Notes: a model not told the origin generated them from the sequence alone. A DNA stretch of 64,000 bases from CAIYUC01 sp963682005 (GCA_963682005.1 OY820914.1:1798001-1862000), one strand, 5' to 3'; numbered from the stretch's first letter, positions 44,199 to 51,399 are shown. Program-made: numbers and translations.

Positions 44199-45365
44199 TT
44201 AAATGGAATAAATTGGTTTCATTTGTACTGTCATCTTGTATAAGATATCGCAGAACATGCAGATATCATCCATGGTATTAAACCGCCCGGTGCTGACACG
44301 GATTGCACCCCGGGCTTCCACCGGGTTCCGGCCAATGGCCTGGAGGACGTGCGATCCGGAATGCCCGCCATGGTTTGATGAGCAGGCAGATCCCGCTGAC
44401 ACTGCTATTCCTGCTTCATCCAGCAGGAGCAGCAACCGGATCCCTTCACCTTCCTGTCCGCTGAACGAGAAGTTGATGATCCCGGGAACGGAATCGGAAG
44501 AACCGTTGAAATATACATTCTCAAAATCCTGTGACAGTCGGTTGGTCAGCCGTTCACGCATGATCACCTGTTTCAGGTAATCTTCTTCCATCACATCGCG
44601 GCACAAATCAGCCGCTTTCACAAAACCGGCGATCCCCGGAATGTTTTCGGTAGCCGACCGCAACCCTTGCTCCTGTCCTCCCCCGTGAAACAGCGGATCC
44701 AGGGATATCCCCTTTTTAATATAAAGTGCCCCGACACCCTTGGGTCCGTATATTTTATGCGCATTCACCGAGATCAGGTCTGCCTTAAGTTCTTCAGGAG
44801 ATACGGGGATCTTCCCAAACGACTGGCATGCATCGGTATGGAAAGCAATATTGTATTCCTCGGTGATCCTGCCGATTTCATTCAGCGGTTGGATCGTCCC
44901 TGTTTCGTTGTTCACATGCATTACAGAGACCAGGATCGTTTCGGAATCGATCGCGGCCCTGAGATCATCCGGATCAACCCTTCCTTCACTGTCAACCGGC
45001 AACTGTGTGATGCGGAAACCTGCACGATGAAGCCACCTGCATGTGTTCAGGATACAATCGTGCTCAACGGATGATATGATGATGTGATTCCCTTTATTCC
45101 TGTTGGCGAGTGCAAAGCCCTTCAGGGCAAGGTTGTTTGATTCCGTTCCCCCGGAGGTAAAGATAATCTCACCGGAATGGCATTTCAGGATGGAAGCCAG
45201 TCCTGACCGTGATCTTTCCAGAATTTCCCTGGCATGGATTCCTTCCCCGTGAAGACTGGAAGCATTCCCTGGACATTCAGTCATGGTACGGGTTATTTCC
45301 CGTATGACTGCCGGATCCATGGGTGTGGAAGCCGCGTTGTCGAGATAGATCCGTTTCATGGTCAT
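44199..45365 (-). CDS. Cysteine desulfurase (NifS/IscS family)
   Basis: 388 residues, a fold-type I PLP enzyme that takes sulfur from cysteine as an enzyme-bound persulfide. Seen: IYLDNAASTPM at the start, TSGGTESNNLALKG (phosphate loop), SSVEHDCILN (His stacking on PLP), HTDACQSFGK, the PLP lysine in VNAHKIYGPKG (Lys 204) and the persulfide Cys in SAGSACSSNHGG (Cys 328). The short loop around Cys 328 fits the IscS/NifS group rather than SufS. Its start overlaps the GTPase stop codon by 4 nt (ATGA). An alternative start is two codons later. It should supply sulfur to the clusters of the neighbouring Fe-S protein. Confidence 0.93.
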   Translation of the reverse strand: MTMKRIYLDNAASTPMDPAVIREITRTMTECPGNASSLHGEGIHAREILERSRSGLASILKCHSGEIIFTSGGTESNNLALKGFALANRNKGNHIIISSVEHDCILNTCRWLHRAGFRITQLPVDSEGRVDPDDLRAAIDSETILVSVMHVNNETGTIQPLNEIGRITEEYNIAFHTDACQSFGKIPVSPEELKADLISVNAHKIYGPKGVGALYIKKGISLDPLFHGGGQEQGLRSATENIPGIAGFVKAADLCRDVMEEDYLKQVIMRERLTNRLSQDFENVYFNGSSDSVPGIINFSFSGQEGEGIRLLLLLDEAGIAVSAGSACSSNHGGHSGSHVLQAIGRNPVEARGAIRVSTGRFNTMDDICMFCDILYKMTVQMKPIYSI

Positions 45366-46063
45366 TCCCCGATATAAAAGAGTTCCTGGTCCATGGTGCG
45401 GAGGACACCGAAATGATTTTTCGCCCCGATCTCTTTTTTCCCGACACAGATGGTACAGGTACCGACAGGTGGATTTCCCCGCAGGAACATAGGAAATTCA
45501 AGGGGGTTGATCTGTTCGATCTTTTTGACGATCGGGTCGATGCCGATCCCGTACAGGGCATTGCTTTCGACGACAAAAATGTCGTGGGCCGCTTCAAGGA
45601 CACGGTACCGGAACACCTCGCGCTCTGCCTGTGAGACCAGGTCGATTTTCGTGATCACGGCAATATCCGCAAGTGTAAGCATCGGTCCGACTTTCCTGGG
45701 CAGGTTCATGCCGCTGGTAGCCTCGAGGACCACAATTCCAAGCGAATTTTCCACATAGGGAGAACAACGGAGACAAAGGCCTGCCGTTTCCACGAAAAGG
45801 TAGTCAGAGCCTTCTTTTTCCGCCCATTCCACCGCTTCATCGAGAACGACCACATTGCAATGGTCGGGACACAATTCGCCTGAATAGATCTTCCGCGCAG
45901 GGATCCCGAACTCTTTCTTCATGGTTTCGTCTTCATCGGCAAAAAGCACGTCGATCTTGATGTATGCAGGATAATGGCCCCGGGTAAGCATTCTACGAAT
46001 GACCTGCCTGATAACGGTGGTCTTTCCGCATGTTGGTGGCCCGGCAAAAATGATTAGTTTCAT
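45362..46063 (-). CDS. Cysteine-rich SIMIBI-type GTPase (HypB/UreG/CobW-like)
   Basis: 233 residues from the ATG at 46063; the longer frame to 46105 runs into a hairpin repeat. The P-loop is GPPTCGKTT (residues 8-16). The base-specifying motif is probably TKID (138-141). ETAGLCLRC (92-100) sits where UreG/HypB proteins have their Walker B or switch region. Three cysteine pairs stand out: Cys 65/69 (CPDHC), 97/100 (CLRC) and 203/206 (CTIC). Metal-inserting GTPases of this class place metal ligands next to the nucleotide. I infer a nucleotide-driven metal or cluster chaperone. It is not a clear member of any named maturation family. Confidence 0.8.
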   Translation of the reverse strand: MKLIIFAGPPTCGKTTVIRQVIRRMLTRGHYPAYIKIDVLFADEDETMKKEFGIPARKIYSGELCPDHCNVVVLDEAVEWAEKEGSDYLFVETAGLCLRCSPYVENSLGIVVLEATSGMNLPRKVGPMLTLADIAVITKIDLVSQAEREVFRYRVLEAAHDIFVVESNALYGIGIDPIVKKIEQINPLEFPMFLRGNPPVGTCTICVGKKEIGAKNHFGVLRTMDQELFYIGE

Positions 46064-46078
46064 GGATTTGGGTTTTAT

Positions 46079-46151
46079 GACCTCTCCCCCTTCCCCTCCC
46101 CTCATGGTCCCCGCGAATGCGGGGATCCGGGAGGGGTGACGGGGTGGGGTT
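46079..46151. repeat. Nested hairpin repeat within the metallocluster operon
   Basis: CCCCTCCCCTCAT, then GGTCCCCGCGAATGCGGGGATCC (about 46106-46128), then GGGAGGGGTGACGGGGTGGGG. It is a family B-like element carrying the CCCCGCG palindrome in its loop. It lies between the ABC ATPase and GTPase genes and may partly attenuate read-through. Confidence 0.7.
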
Positions 46152-46159
46152 ATTCAGGT

Positions 46160-46948
46160 TTATACCAATTGAATATCTGCAAGATGTTTTTCCGTCAATT
46201 CATCTCCCTGGCGGATCAGGCCGCGGAAGTGCAGGATGATCTCATCCATTCTACGCAGTTTATCGGCCGCTAATTTCTCTTCCGGATTTGAGCGGACGAT
46301 CTTCTGCATGGCCCCGTTCTTCATGATCATCCGGCAGTCGGATAACAAAGCGATCGTAGGATCATGCGTAACGAATACGAAAAGTTTCTTATATCTCTTG
46401 AGCAGTTCAAGGGCTTTCGTTTTATGGATGCCCGCATTCTCGATCTCATCGAGCAGGATGATGGGGGAATTCCCGATCACGACCGCATCAGCGATCAGCA
46501 GCGAGCGTGTCTGACCACCTGACAGTTCAGTCATTCCCGTTTCCCGGATGATCGCTTCACCGGTGAGCTGGTTGGCAAACTCAATGGTTTCCTGCACCAC
46601 ATCTTCGATGTTCGTGGCTCCCCTGATCTTCGCATGGATCATCAGAAATTCACCGACCGGCAGATCACTGAGAAAATTCGTGTGCTGGGAGATCAGTGCA
46701 ATGGGATGTTTCGAAGGATCGAAGCTGAAATCTTCGGGAATTGGTTCTCCGTTGATCAGGATGCACCGTCCCGACGGTGTGTTCCGGTTGGCAAAGAGTT
46801 CGATGTCGTTGATCAGGGTTGTCTTCCCGCAACCTGTGGGACCTACGATGCTGATGATGTCTCCCGTACGGAGTTCGAGGTTTTCAACAGCCTCTGCAGA
46901 ACCGTCTTTTCCCTGTCCCCCGCAGATCGTAATTTTTTGTATATCCAT
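46160..46948 (-). CDS. Soluble ABC-type ATPase of the metallocluster module
   Basis: 262 residues with one ABC cassette: Walker A GPTGCGKTT (36-44), Q-loop Gln 88 (ALISQHT), signature ELSGGQTRSLLIAD (142-146 is LSGGQ), Walker B IILLDE (163-168) and H-loop His 195 (FVTHD). After Walker B the sequence runs DEIENAG instead of the transporter DEPTSGLD. No permease or binding protein is encoded nearby, so a SufC-like role in driving assembly rather than transport seems more likely. First gene of the operon; the minus-strand promoter TATTTTTG is 16-23 bp upstream. Confidence 0.82.
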   Translation of the reverse strand: MDIQKITICGGQGKDGSAEAVENLELRTGDIISIVGPTGCGKTTLINDIELFANRNTPSGRCILINGEPIPEDFSFDPSKHPIALISQHTNFLSDLPVGEFLMIHAKIRGATNIEDVVQETIEFANQLTGEAIIRETGMTELSGGQTRSLLIADAVVIGNSPIILLDEIENAGIHKTKALELLKRYKKLFVFVTHDPTIALLSDCRMIMKNGAMQKIVRSNPEEKLAADKLRRMDEIILHFRGLIRQGDELTEKHLADIQLV

Positions 46949-46963
46949 TGTTAAAATTTTTCA

Positions 46964-47003
46964 CAAAAATATACATTAATTCTACCAAATTAGTGTACAT
47001 TTG
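46964..47003. promoter_or_regulatory. Divergent promoters with a central palindrome (candidate operator)
   Basis: Minus-strand -7 box TATTTTTG (46964-46971, driving the ABC-GTPase-NifS-FeS operon). Plus-strand -7 box TACATTTG (46996-47003, driving the regulators). Between them TACATTAATT (46972-46981) and AATTAGTGTA (46988-46997) are inverse complements with one mismatch and a 6-bp spacer. A dimer bound here would touch both -7 boxes. It fits neither the FNR nor IscR consensus exactly. The regulator that binds it is not known; the two encoded next to it are the candidates. Confidence 0.65.
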
Positions 47004-47063
47004 CCTGCAACAATTAATTCCGGATGGTGTAATTTTTCATATTCTGATATATTAGATTTAAAC

Positions 47064-47762
47064 ATGGAAGAATCGAGCAGGAACCTTTACGATTGTTCAA
47101 CGTGCATTTTCAGGACCATTTCCACGCATTACATGCCGCCTGAGGATTTTGAGCTGGTGCGCCGCACCTCCGTTCAGCTTCATTTTGAAAAAGGGGAAAC
47201 GATCCTCAAGCAGGGAGCGGCTTCCCATCACCTGGTATTTCTTCACCGGGGGATCGTAAAATTCAGTTATCAGTACGAGACGGGGAAGAATTACATCATG
47301 ACCATTGTTTCCGGGCCCAAGCTGCTGGGTGGAGCGAACCTGTTTTTCGGCGAGACCAATATTTTTTCGCTCGTGGCGATGGACCATTGCGAAGTTTGCA
47401 TGATCGACGGCAAAGCGATGCGTTCAGTTGCCCTGAAGCATGCTAATTTTGTCCTGGCATTGTGTGAACGGACAACAGAGATGTTCCAGTCATCCATCTT
47501 TAACTTCATCAGCATGGCACATAAGCAGGTGAACGGGCGGATTGCCGATATCCTGATCTACCTGAGGGAACAGGTCTATAAGAACAACCCTGACGAATTC
47601 GTGCTGACGCGTAAGGAAATCGCTGAATTTGCTGCCTGTTCGCATGAAAATGTGATCAATACCCTTTCGAAATTCAATAAGGAAGGGATTATTACCCTGG
47701 AAGGAAAAAAGATCCTGATCAATGATCTGAAAAAGTTACACGATATAAGCAAAAGAGGATGA
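47064..47762 (+). CDS. Crp/Fnr-family regulator with Fnr-like cysteines
   Basis: 232 residues from the ATG at 47064; the longer frame begins with TTG inside the promoter box. Residues about 35-130 are the cyclic-nucleotide-binding-like barrel, and residues about 180-215 the winged helix (LTRKEIAEFAACSHENVINTLSKFNKEGI). Cysteines lie at 11 and 14 before the barrel (YDCSTC), like the cluster ligands of FNR, and at 109 and 112 (HCEVC), where the second matches the position of FNR Cys 122. This suggests an oxygen- or NO-labile [4Fe-4S] cluster. It overlaps the Rrf2 gene by 4 nt. Confidence 0.85.
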   Translation: MEESSRNLYDCSTCIFRTISTHYMPPEDFELVRRTSVQLHFEKGETILKQGAASHHLVFLHRGIVKFSYQYETGKNYIMTIVSGPKLLGGANLFFGETNIFSLVAMDHCEVCMIDGKAMRSVALKHANFVLALCERTTEMFQSSIFNFISMAHKQVNGRIADILIYLREQVYKNNPDEFVLTRKEIAEFAACSHENVINTLSKFNKEGIITLEGKKILINDLKKLHDISKRG

Positions 47763-48172
47763 TGATATTATCGAAGAGGACGAGGTATGCCATGCTCGCC
47801 CTGACCAAACTTGCGAAGGAATATGGAAAAGGGGCGATACTGACCAGTGAGATCGCGGCCAGTGAAAGTATTCCGAGGCGTTTTCTTGAGAACATCCTCC
47901 AGGAGATGAAAAAGCTCGGGATCGTCGGCAGCCGCCAGGGGAAGACCGGGGGATACTTTCTTATGCAGGAACCGGATCAGATCAAGCTGGTCACGGTGAT
48001 CCGCCATTTCGAGGGAACCATTGCGATGATGTATTGCATCTCCGAAAAAGCTTACCAGCCGTGTGAATTCTGCAAGGATGAGGAAAGCTGCAAGATCCGG
48101 AAAGTTTTCAAGCAGATCCGCGATAATACCTACCAGATCCTCTCGGATACTTCGCTCAGTTCGCTTATCTGA
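47759..48172 (+). CDS. Rrf2-family regulator with Fe-S ligand cysteines
   Basis: 137 residues, translationally coupled to the Fnr-like gene (ATGA overlap; the next Met is one codon later). The N-terminal winged helix has the Rrf2 pattern: KRTRYAMLALTKLA, SIPRRFLENILQEMKKLGIVGSRQGKTGGY. Cysteines at 93, 102, 105 and 111 (MYCISEKAYQPCEFCKDEESC) match the cluster-binding loop of IscR-type proteins (Cys 92, 98, 104 in IscR), with one extra Cys. It probably senses cellular Fe-S status, redox or NO and controls the divergent operon. It ends convergently with acr3, 69 bp apart. Confidence 0.9.
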   Translation: MMILSKRTRYAMLALTKLAKEYGKGAILTSEIAASESIPRRFLENILQEMKKLGIVGSRQGKTGGYFLMQEPDQIKLVTVIRHFEGTIAMMYCISEKAYQPCEFCKDEESCKIRKVFKQIRDNTYQILSDTSLSSLI

Positions 48173-48241
48173 TGACCAGGTGTGAACGACGTTAGTGCGA
48201 TATTCCCTGTGTCCTGGCACTCAGTGCAGGTAAAACAACGC

Positions 48242-49297
48242 TTAGCTCACCATGTCATTCTTGAAATATCTCCGCTGAAAATAAAATGAAACATTGACCA
48301 GGCTGATCAGGACTGGTACCTCGACCAGGGGCCCGATCACGGCGGCAAAAGCCACGCCTGAATTTATCCCGAACACGGCAACAGCAACCGCAATCGCCAG
48401 TTCGAAATTATTGCTGGCAGCGGTGAATGCAAGGGTGGCGGTTTTTTCATACCCGGCCTTGAGTAGTTTCCCGATAAAAAAGGAGACAACGAACATCACC
48501 ACAAAGTAGATGACAAGCGGGATCGCGATCCTCACGACATCCAGCGGGATCTTCACGATATATTCGCCTTTCAGCGAGAACATCACAATGATGGTGAACA
48601 GCAGGGCGAACAGGGTGATGGGGCTGATCTTCGGGATGAATTTCCGTTCATACCAGTCTTTATTTTTCAGTTTGATCAGGCTGAACCGTGTAATGATCCC
48701 GGCAATGAAGGGTATTCCAAGGTAGATGAAAACGCTCTTTGCGATCTGACTGATGGTGATATCCACGGTGAACGTCTTTAAACCCAGCCATGCCGGAAAG
48801 ACCGTGAGGAAAATATAGGCATAAAAGGAGAAGAATAAAACCTGGAAGATCGAGTTGAAGGCGACAAGTCCCGCGCAATATTCCCGGTCACCCTTTGCGA
48901 GGTCGTTCCAGACGATCACCATGGCGATGCACCTGGCCAGCCCGATGAGGATCAGTCCGGCCATATACTCCGGATAACCGCGAAGAAACACGATGGCAAG
49001 CAGGAACATGAACACCGGGCCGATGATCCAGTTCTGAACCAGCGATACGGTAAGAATTTTAACGTTCCTGAAAACATCACCCAGCTCCTCATACCTCACC
49101 TTTGCCAGCGGGGGGTACATCATCAGGATGAGGCCGATTGCGATGGGAATGTTTGTCGTCCCGGATTGGAAATGATTCCAGAATCCTACGATCGAAGGAT
49201 AGAAATATCCCGAAAATACACCAACGAACATGGCCAGGAATATCCATAAGGTCAGGTACCGGTCAAGAAAGGAAAGTCGTTTTTTTGAAGGGCTCAT
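48242..49297 (-). CDS. acr3: ACR3-family arsenite efflux permease
   Basis: 351 residues with ten hydrophobic segments. The family signature GLARCIAMVIVWNDLAKGDREY includes the conserved Cys essential for As(III) transport, and the ninth helix keeps a Glu (GPLVEVPVLISLVNV). It expels arsenite from the cytoplasm by exchange with protons. It is the last gene of the minus-strand ars operon; a hairpin repeat (49312-49393) separates it from the rhodanese-like gene and might lower its expression relative to the upstream genes. Confidence 0.94.
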   Translation of the reverse strand: MSPSKKRLSFLDRYLTLWIFLAMFVGVFSGYFYPSIVGFWNHFQSGTTNIPIAIGLILMMYPPLAKVRYEELGDVFRNVKILTVSLVQNWIIGPVFMFLLAIVFLRGYPEYMAGLILIGLARCIAMVIVWNDLAKGDREYCAGLVAFNSIFQVLFFSFYAYIFLTVFPAWLGLKTFTVDITISQIAKSVFIYLGIPFIAGIITRFSLIKLKNKDWYERKFIPKISPITLFALLFTIIVMFSLKGEYIVKIPLDVVRIAIPLVIYFVVMFVVSFFIGKLLKAGYEKTATLAFTAASNNFELAIAVAVAVFGINSGVAFAAVIGPLVEVPVLISLVNVSFYFQRRYFKNDMVS

Positions 49298-49311
49298 TTA
49301 TGGGTTGTTTT

Positions 49312-49393
49312 GTACCCACCCCGACCTTCGGTCTTCCCCTCCCAAGTTCCCCGCGTACGCGGGGATCCAGGGAGGGGATAAGAGGGGTGGGTA
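49312..49393. repeat. Nested hairpin repeat, family B, within the ars operon
   Basis: TACCCACCCCGACC, the TTCG mini-hairpin, CCCCTCCC, AAGTTCCCCGCGTACGCGGGG and ATCCA as loop, GGGAGGGG, AAGAGGGGTGGGTA. From CCCCTCCC onward it is the same as 29761-29819; upstream, the small hairpin is the short TTCG version. Confidence 0.8.
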
Positions 49394-49398
49394 TGATG

Positions 49399-49812
49399 TT
49401 ATTTTCTCTCCATTGGCTTGATCATGCATGCACAAACCCCGTTCAGCGGCTGGTATTTCCCCGGCTTCATCGGGAGCCCGTCCTTTTCCCAGTCGGCCAT
49501 ACCTCCCGCAAGGCTGGCTACATTCGCAAATCCTTTTGAATGCAGGAAAATTGTATATTTTTTGCTCCACAGTCCCACAGAATCGGCCAGTATCAAAGGC
49601 TTATCCAGGGGAAGCGATTCCCATTTCCCATTAAATTCATGATGGGGAAGGTAGATCACATTCTCAACGCCGAAGGCCCGGATCTCTGTTTCCAGTTCTT
49701 CACGCAGATCTACGAGTACTGCCCCCAGCTTCAATAATTCCGGGACTTCCATAGGCATCGGGTACGAAATACCGTCGAACTTCAGCCGGCAATTGTCAAA
49801 TAATGTGGGCAT
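49399..49812 (-). CDS. Rhodanese-like protein of the ars operon, without the catalytic Cys
   Basis: 137 residues, cytoplasmic. The fold is readable (VLVDLREELETE; FANVASLAGGMADWEKDGLP), but the active-site loop reads LILADSVGLWSKK, with Asp 77-Ser 78 where the persulfide Cys should be. It should not act as a classical sulfurtransferase. Cysteines occur only at 8 and near the end, as CAC (127 and 129, GVCACMIKP), a pattern able to bind a soft metal such as As(III). It lies 12 bp downstream of the arsG-like gene. Confidence 0.82.
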   Translation of the reverse strand: MPTLFDNCRLKFDGISYPMPMEVPELLKLGAVLVDLREELETEIRAFGVENVIYLPHHEFNGKWESLPLDKPLILADSVGLWSKKYTIFLHSKGFANVASLAGGMADWEKDGLPMKPGKYQPLNGVCACMIKPMERK

Positions 49813-49824
49813 TCTGCTAATGTG

Positions 49825-50538
49825 TTAAATGGATGTCTTGAAAAAGTAAATAATAATGAAATAAAGGCCACCGAAGATAAAAAGAACCGCAACGATCCTC
49901 CGGAACCACTTCTCAAATATTTTGATGCGGTTGTAAAAATTACCGATGGACGACAAGCTGAATGCAATGATATAGGCGATTATGATTACAGGGAGTCCCG
50001 TGGCGATCGCAAAGACCAACGGCAGAAGGATCCCGAGTTTACTGGTCAGTGTCATCGGGATCAGCATCCCGAAATAGAGAACACCACTGTACGGGCAGAA
50101 AGCAAGTGCAAAAAGGCACCCCAGGGCAAATGAGCCCCAGAGGCTGGTCAGCTTCAGTTTACTGGTCAGCCGGTTGGTCAGGGAGTTCAAGGAAAACCGT
50201 CCGGTATTGATGATATCCAGCATGAGGATACCGATCACCAGCATAAGGATGCCGATGTATTTTTCGCCGTTGGATTGCAGGAATCGTGCAAGGTGGAACT
50301 TACTGGCACCAAGGAAAAGGATAACGCCCAGTGTGGTGTAGCTGAAAGCCCTGCCAGCCGTATATACCAGACCATTGAGAAAGACCCTCCGCCTGTTTTC
50401 AAGCTCCTTGCTGATGTATACCGTCGCTGTGATATTGGTGGCCAGCGGGCATGGACTGATGGCTGTCATAATGCCGAGGATGAACGCTGACAGAAAGGGC
50501 AGTTGCGTTGAATCAAGCAGGTTCTGAAGATATTCCAT
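49825..50538 (-). CDS. arsG: ArsG-like permease (CcdA/DsbD-type membrane protein)
   Basis: 237 residues with six to seven hydrophobic segments and the two Cys-Pro motifs of the DsbD/CcdA superfamily: AISPCPLATN (Cys 30) and LAFCPYSGV (about residue 140). Alone this would read as a cytochrome c biogenesis electron carrier. Here it sits 5 bp after an arsF-like gene and inside an ars operon, as do the permeases annotated ArsG, described for aromatic arsenical efflux. It may instead pass electrons from the cytoplasm to the exported ArsF-like thioredoxin. The symbol is by context. Confidence 0.75.
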   Translation of the reverse strand: MEYLQNLLDSTQLPFLSAFILGIMTAISPCPLATNITATVYISKELENRRRVFLNGLVYTAGRAFSYTTLGVILFLGASKFHLARFLQSNGEKYIGILMLVIGILMLDIINTGRFSLNSLTNRLTSKLKLTSLWGSFALGCLFALAFCPYSGVLYFGMLIPMTLTSKLGILLPLVFAIATGLPVIIIAYIIAFSLSSIGNFYNRIKIFEKWFRRIVAVLFIFGGLYFIIIYFFKTSI

Positions 50539-50543
50539 TCACA

Positions 50544-50951
50544 CTATTTCAGGAGTTCGTTGATCTTGTCTTTTAATCCGCTGGTAAATTTTTCAGGATT
50601 GTTCCGTGCATAGGAAAATGCAAAATCAGTCATGTCGGTTTTATTTTCCTTGCCAGAAACCGTTTTTGTCAGGAACAAAGCAGATCCGGTTGCCTCGTAT
50701 TTCTCCGCAATGGCCTTGTTCTTATCCTCATCCACATTGATGATCGTGAATTTGATCGTTCCGGCTTTCTGCTGTTCTTTGAAATATGTGTCAAGCGTTT
50801 TCTTAGTATTGTCCTCAATAGCCATGCAAGTCGGGCATCTTCGCGTAGCATGGAAATAAATGACTTCCAGGGCTGTGGTCGGTTTCTGGGCTGATAAGGA
50901 TGTTGCGAGCATCATGCCCAGAAGGATGGTGATGTAAAGTTTGATTTTCAT
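50544..50951 (-). CDS. arsF: ArsF-like secreted thioredoxin-fold protein
   Basis: 135 residues with a signal peptide (to SAQ, residue 22). The mature part is a small thioredoxin fold with active site RRCPTC (Cys 39 and 42, in IYFHATRRCPTCMAIE), typical of proteins annotated ArsF in Bacteroidota ars operons. The NVDEDKNKAIAEKYEATGSALF stretch is the second half of the fold; the cis-Pro of thioredoxin is replaced. It should be periplasmic and probably exchanges electrons with the membrane partner encoded 5 bp downstream. The nitroreductase activity implied by the family name is not evident from the sequence. Confidence 0.78.
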   Translation of the reverse strand: MKIKLYITILLGMMLATSLSAQKPTTALEVIYFHATRRCPTCMAIEDNTKKTLDTYFKEQQKAGTIKFTIINVDEDKNKAIAEKYEATGSALFLTKTVSGKENKTDMTDFAFSYARNNPEKFTSGLKDKINELLK

Positions 50952-51032
50952 GGATCTTCAGGTTTGGGGTCAAATACTGTTTGGTTTCTAGCGAACTGAA
51001 TAAAATTAGTTATGTTGGCAATGATCTGATAT

Positions 51033-51368
51033 TCATACCAGATTTGAATTTACTTTCAATTGATACGACTGGTCCCAGAAATCAGTAAAAAGCTTCTGTG
51101 CTTTTTTCCAGTTCTCCGGTTCGATACAGTACCGGATCTTGGGAGGTTCAATGCTTCCCTGTATCAATCCTGACTCTTTCAATTCCTTCAGATGCTGGGA
51201 AACGGTAGCCTGGGCAATGGGCAGTACATCCACGATCTCACCGCAGAAGCAGGTATCCATGGAGGCAAGGAGTTTTACGATCGCAATGCGTGCCGGGTGG
51301 CTCAGCGCTTTCGCAAAGCGGGCCATCTGGATTTCATCTTCCTTGTAATCAGTACTCGGATAAGCCAT
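51033..51368 (-). CDS. arsR: ArsR-family arsenic-responsive repressor
   Basis: 111 residues from the ATG at 51368; the longer frame runs through the promoter and operator. Winged helix-turn-helix: LSHPARIAIVKLL, then ATVSQHLKELKESGLI. Cys 40 and 42 (MDTCFCGEI) lie at the start of the third helix, the CxC arsenite site of classical ArsR, with Cys 81 possibly a third ligand. It should repress its own operon and leave DNA when As(III) binds. A perfect 7-bp inverted repeat straddles the -7 box 10 bp upstream of the start. Confidence 0.92.
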   Translation of the reverse strand: MAYPSTDYKEDEIQMARFAKALSHPARIAIVKLLASMDTCFCGEIVDVLPIAQATVSQHLKELKESGLIQGSIEPPKIRYCIEPENWKKAQKLFTDFWDQSYQLKVNSNLV

Positions 51369-51377
51369 TCCGGATTG

Positions 51378-51399
51378 TTTATCGCAAATATACGATAAA
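51378..51399 (-). promoter_or_regulatory. arsR promoter and overlapping operator
   Basis: TTTATCG (51378-51384) and CGATAAA (51393-51399) are perfect inverse complements. The 8-bp spacer between them, CAAATATA (51385-51392), is the -7 box TATATTTG read on the minus strand. A dimer bound to the arms would cover the -7 element, consistent with autorepression by ArsR. Confidence 0.7.

Noticed and set aside
45362..46105. Longer GTPase start at 46105
   Set aside because: The added 14 residues are encoded by the nested hairpin repeat; the Met at 46063 directly precedes the P-loop strand.
49825..50538. Cytochrome c biogenesis CcdA
   Set aside because: The fold agrees, but its place in an ars operon next to an ArsF-like gene, with no cytochrome genes, makes an arsenic role more likely.
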